Part shown: piece by piece, positions 5,051 to 5,878 of the stretch | How positions within the stretch are numbered: position 1 is the stretch's first letter | How the letters are laid out: each line of letters begins with the position of its first letter | NCBI GenBank assembly: GCA_937900575.1 | Contig: CALCEI010000153.1 | Coordinates: forward strand, 1-5,878 | Reading direction: 5' to 3' | DNA length: 5,878 nt | Origin: an uncultured Clostridia bacterium | Lineage (GTDB): Bacteria > Bacillota > Clostridia > Christensenellales > UBA1242 | The notes under the pieces: model-generated | Told to the model about the DNA's origin: nothing | Seen by the model: the letters and a program-made list of their open reading frames with translations, nothing else | Databases searched by the model: none | Translations under genes and position numbers: made by a program

Positions 5051-5391
5051 TGTCAGTTGTTTTGAGAATAGTGCTTGTGTTTATTTCACTGCTGACCGCA
5101 TTCTGGATAGGCACAAATATCCGCCGCGCAAAACTGAAAATTGAGGATTCTGTTTTCTGGTTTGGATTTTCTGCACTCTTAATCATAATCAGCATTTTCC
5201 CGCAGATTATCGAGTGGGGAGCAGGCGTAATTGGAATACAAGGTCCTCAAAACTTTCTGTTTCTTATAGTAATTTTTATTCTAATAGTTAAAATCTTTAA
5301 AATGAATATGAAGATTTCACAGTTGGAGACAAAGCTTCAAACCATAGCACAGAAAATTGCTATCGACCAACACGACAGCGAAGGGAAATAA
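5050..5391 (+). CDS. DUF2304 family small membrane protein
   Basis: The 113-residue protein has three hydrophobic segments (about 4-21, 35-53 and 67-84), a basic stretch after the first (RRAKLKIEDS), the motif 'EDSVFWFGFSALLIIISIFPQI', and a hydrophilic, probably coiled-coil tail (ISQLETKLQTIAQKIAID). This pattern and length match DUF2304, whose genes commonly lie beside DPM1-like glycosyltransferases in surface-polysaccharide loci. Its biochemical role is unknown; a membrane partner or anchor for the neighbouring glycosyltransferase is plausible. The ATG shares one base with the preceding stop (TAATG), and AAAGGTGG at 5035-5042 is a good Shine-Dalgarno. Unlike the two preceding glycosyltransferase genes, this reading frame looks intact. 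Confidence 0.85.
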   Translation: MSVVLRIVLVFISLLTAFWIGTNIRRAKLKIEDSVFWFGFSALLIIISIFPQIIEWGAGVIGIQGPQNFLFLIVIFILIVKIFKMNMKISQLETKLQTIAQKIAIDQHDSEGK

Positions 5392-5403
5392 TTCATCAGT
5401 TGG

Positions 5404-5878
5404 ATGAAGACAAAATCCGTTAAGCACAACTTCATAATGAAAAGCATGATGACGGCTGCGAACATTATCGTGCCTTTGATTATTTACCCCTACATCTGCA
5501 GAGTGCTCAATCCTGCGGGCGTGGGGGCTGTCAGCTTTGCGCAGTCAATCATTTATTACTTTCAGATTTTCGCACTATTAGGTGTACCCACATACGGCAT
5601 ACGTGCCTGCGCACGCGTAAGAGACAATAAAGAAGAACTGAGCCGCACAGTTCACGAAATACTGCTTATCAATCTGGTCACGGGAATTATTTCGTATGCC
5701 GCGCTTTTCATCTGCATGGCTTTGGTTCCGCAGATGAGAAACGAAAAGGCTCTTTTCCTTGTTGCGTCACTTTCCATCATCTGCAGCATTATCAGCTGTG
5801 AGTGGCTGTATTCAGGTTTGGAGCAGTATGATTTCATGGCGGCAGCTTCACTTGCTTTCAAGGCTTTGATGATTATAG
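5404..5878 (+). CDS. Wzx-type oligosaccharide flippase, N-terminal part (cut by right window edge)
   Basis: From the ATG at 5404-5406 the frame is open for 158 codons to the window edge. The start MKTKSVKHNFIMKSMMTAAN, then VPLIIYPYICRVLNPAGVGAVSFAQSI, LLGVPTYGIRACARVRDN, ELSRTVHEILLIN and EWLYSGLEQYDF are characteristic of the polysaccharide-biosynthesis (Wzx-like, MOP superfamily) flippases. These move lipid-linked oligosaccharide across the cytoplasmic membrane. About four membrane segments are visible; full-length members have 12-14 in roughly 450-480 residues, so about two thirds is missing. It begins 12 nt after the DUF2304 stop. The Shine-Dalgarno is weak (AAGGGA at 5381-5386 is rather far), so coupling to upstream translation is likely. 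One counted line here is 47% G+C, the richest checked in the window. Confidence 0.9.
   Translation, partial: MKTKSVKHNFIMKSMMTAANIIVPLIIYPYICRVLNPAGVGAVSFAQSIIYYFQIFALLGVPTYGIRACARVRDNKEELSRTVHEILLINLVTGIISYAALFICMALVPQMRNEKALFLVASLSIICSIISCEWLYSGLEQYDFMAAASLAFKALMII

Noticed and set aside
5652..5861. Minus-strand open frame of 69 codons
   Set aside because: It is a shadow of the flippase gene, whose plus-strand motifs are clear.
1..5878. CRISPR array, toxin-antitoxin pair, restriction or other defence system
   Set aside because: No regularly spaced repeats, Cas-like, nuclease or methylase motifs are visible; the only repeats are the tRNA 3' end, the duplicated terminator and short direct repeats of a few bases.

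Overview
The window holds two unlike pieces of bacterial DNA joined near base 3450. The left piece (about 1-3450) is AT-rich (35% G+C on one counted 60-base line of the S1 gene), with its protein genes on the minus strand. Its content suggests a low-GC Firmicutes-like bacterium: a PLD-type cardiolipin synthase with two N-terminal membrane segments, and plsC next to an S1-domain gene, an order familiar from Clostridia. The right piece (about 3455-5878) reads on the plus strand. Its composition is more variable (22% G+C on a line just after the join, 42% inside the first glycosyltransferase, 47% inside the flippase), and its gene set is typical of a surface-polysaccharide locus. I cannot name a genus for either side.

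Left piece, in order: the 5' part of a cardiolipin synthase gene running off the left edge; a promoter and tRNA-Thr(CGT) gene on the plus strand; a 34-bp exact second copy of the tRNA 3' end 150 bp downstream, followed at once by a terminator hairpin, which looks like an attachment-site scar; a membrane-anchored extracellular Ig-like protein of unknown function; a duplicated terminator; a four-domain S1 protein; and plsC without its 5' end. The two genes with their own upstream region (cls and the Ig-like protein) each have a good promoter whose -10 box ends only 6 nt before the start codon and no Shine-Dalgarno, so leaderless mRNAs are predicted. The operon-internal S1 gene has a clear Shine-Dalgarno.

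Right piece, in order: the 3' tail of an unrecognised gene; a rhamnosyltransferase-like GT2 gene coupled by an ATGA overlap; a DPM1-like GT2 gene split by a frameshifting deletion; a DUF2304 membrane protein gene; and the start of a Wzx-type flippase gene running off the right edge. Together they would assemble and export a lipid-linked glycan, but the first glycosyltransferase seems to lack a core segment and the second has lost its DXD region.

Both genes meeting at the join are cut at their 5' ends, head to head. The simplest reading is a chimeric contig, or else a recombination breakpoint. I see no convincing new defence or mobile system. The most interesting items are the tRNA 3'-end duplication, the leaderless promoters, and the repeated damage in the glycosyltransferase genes.
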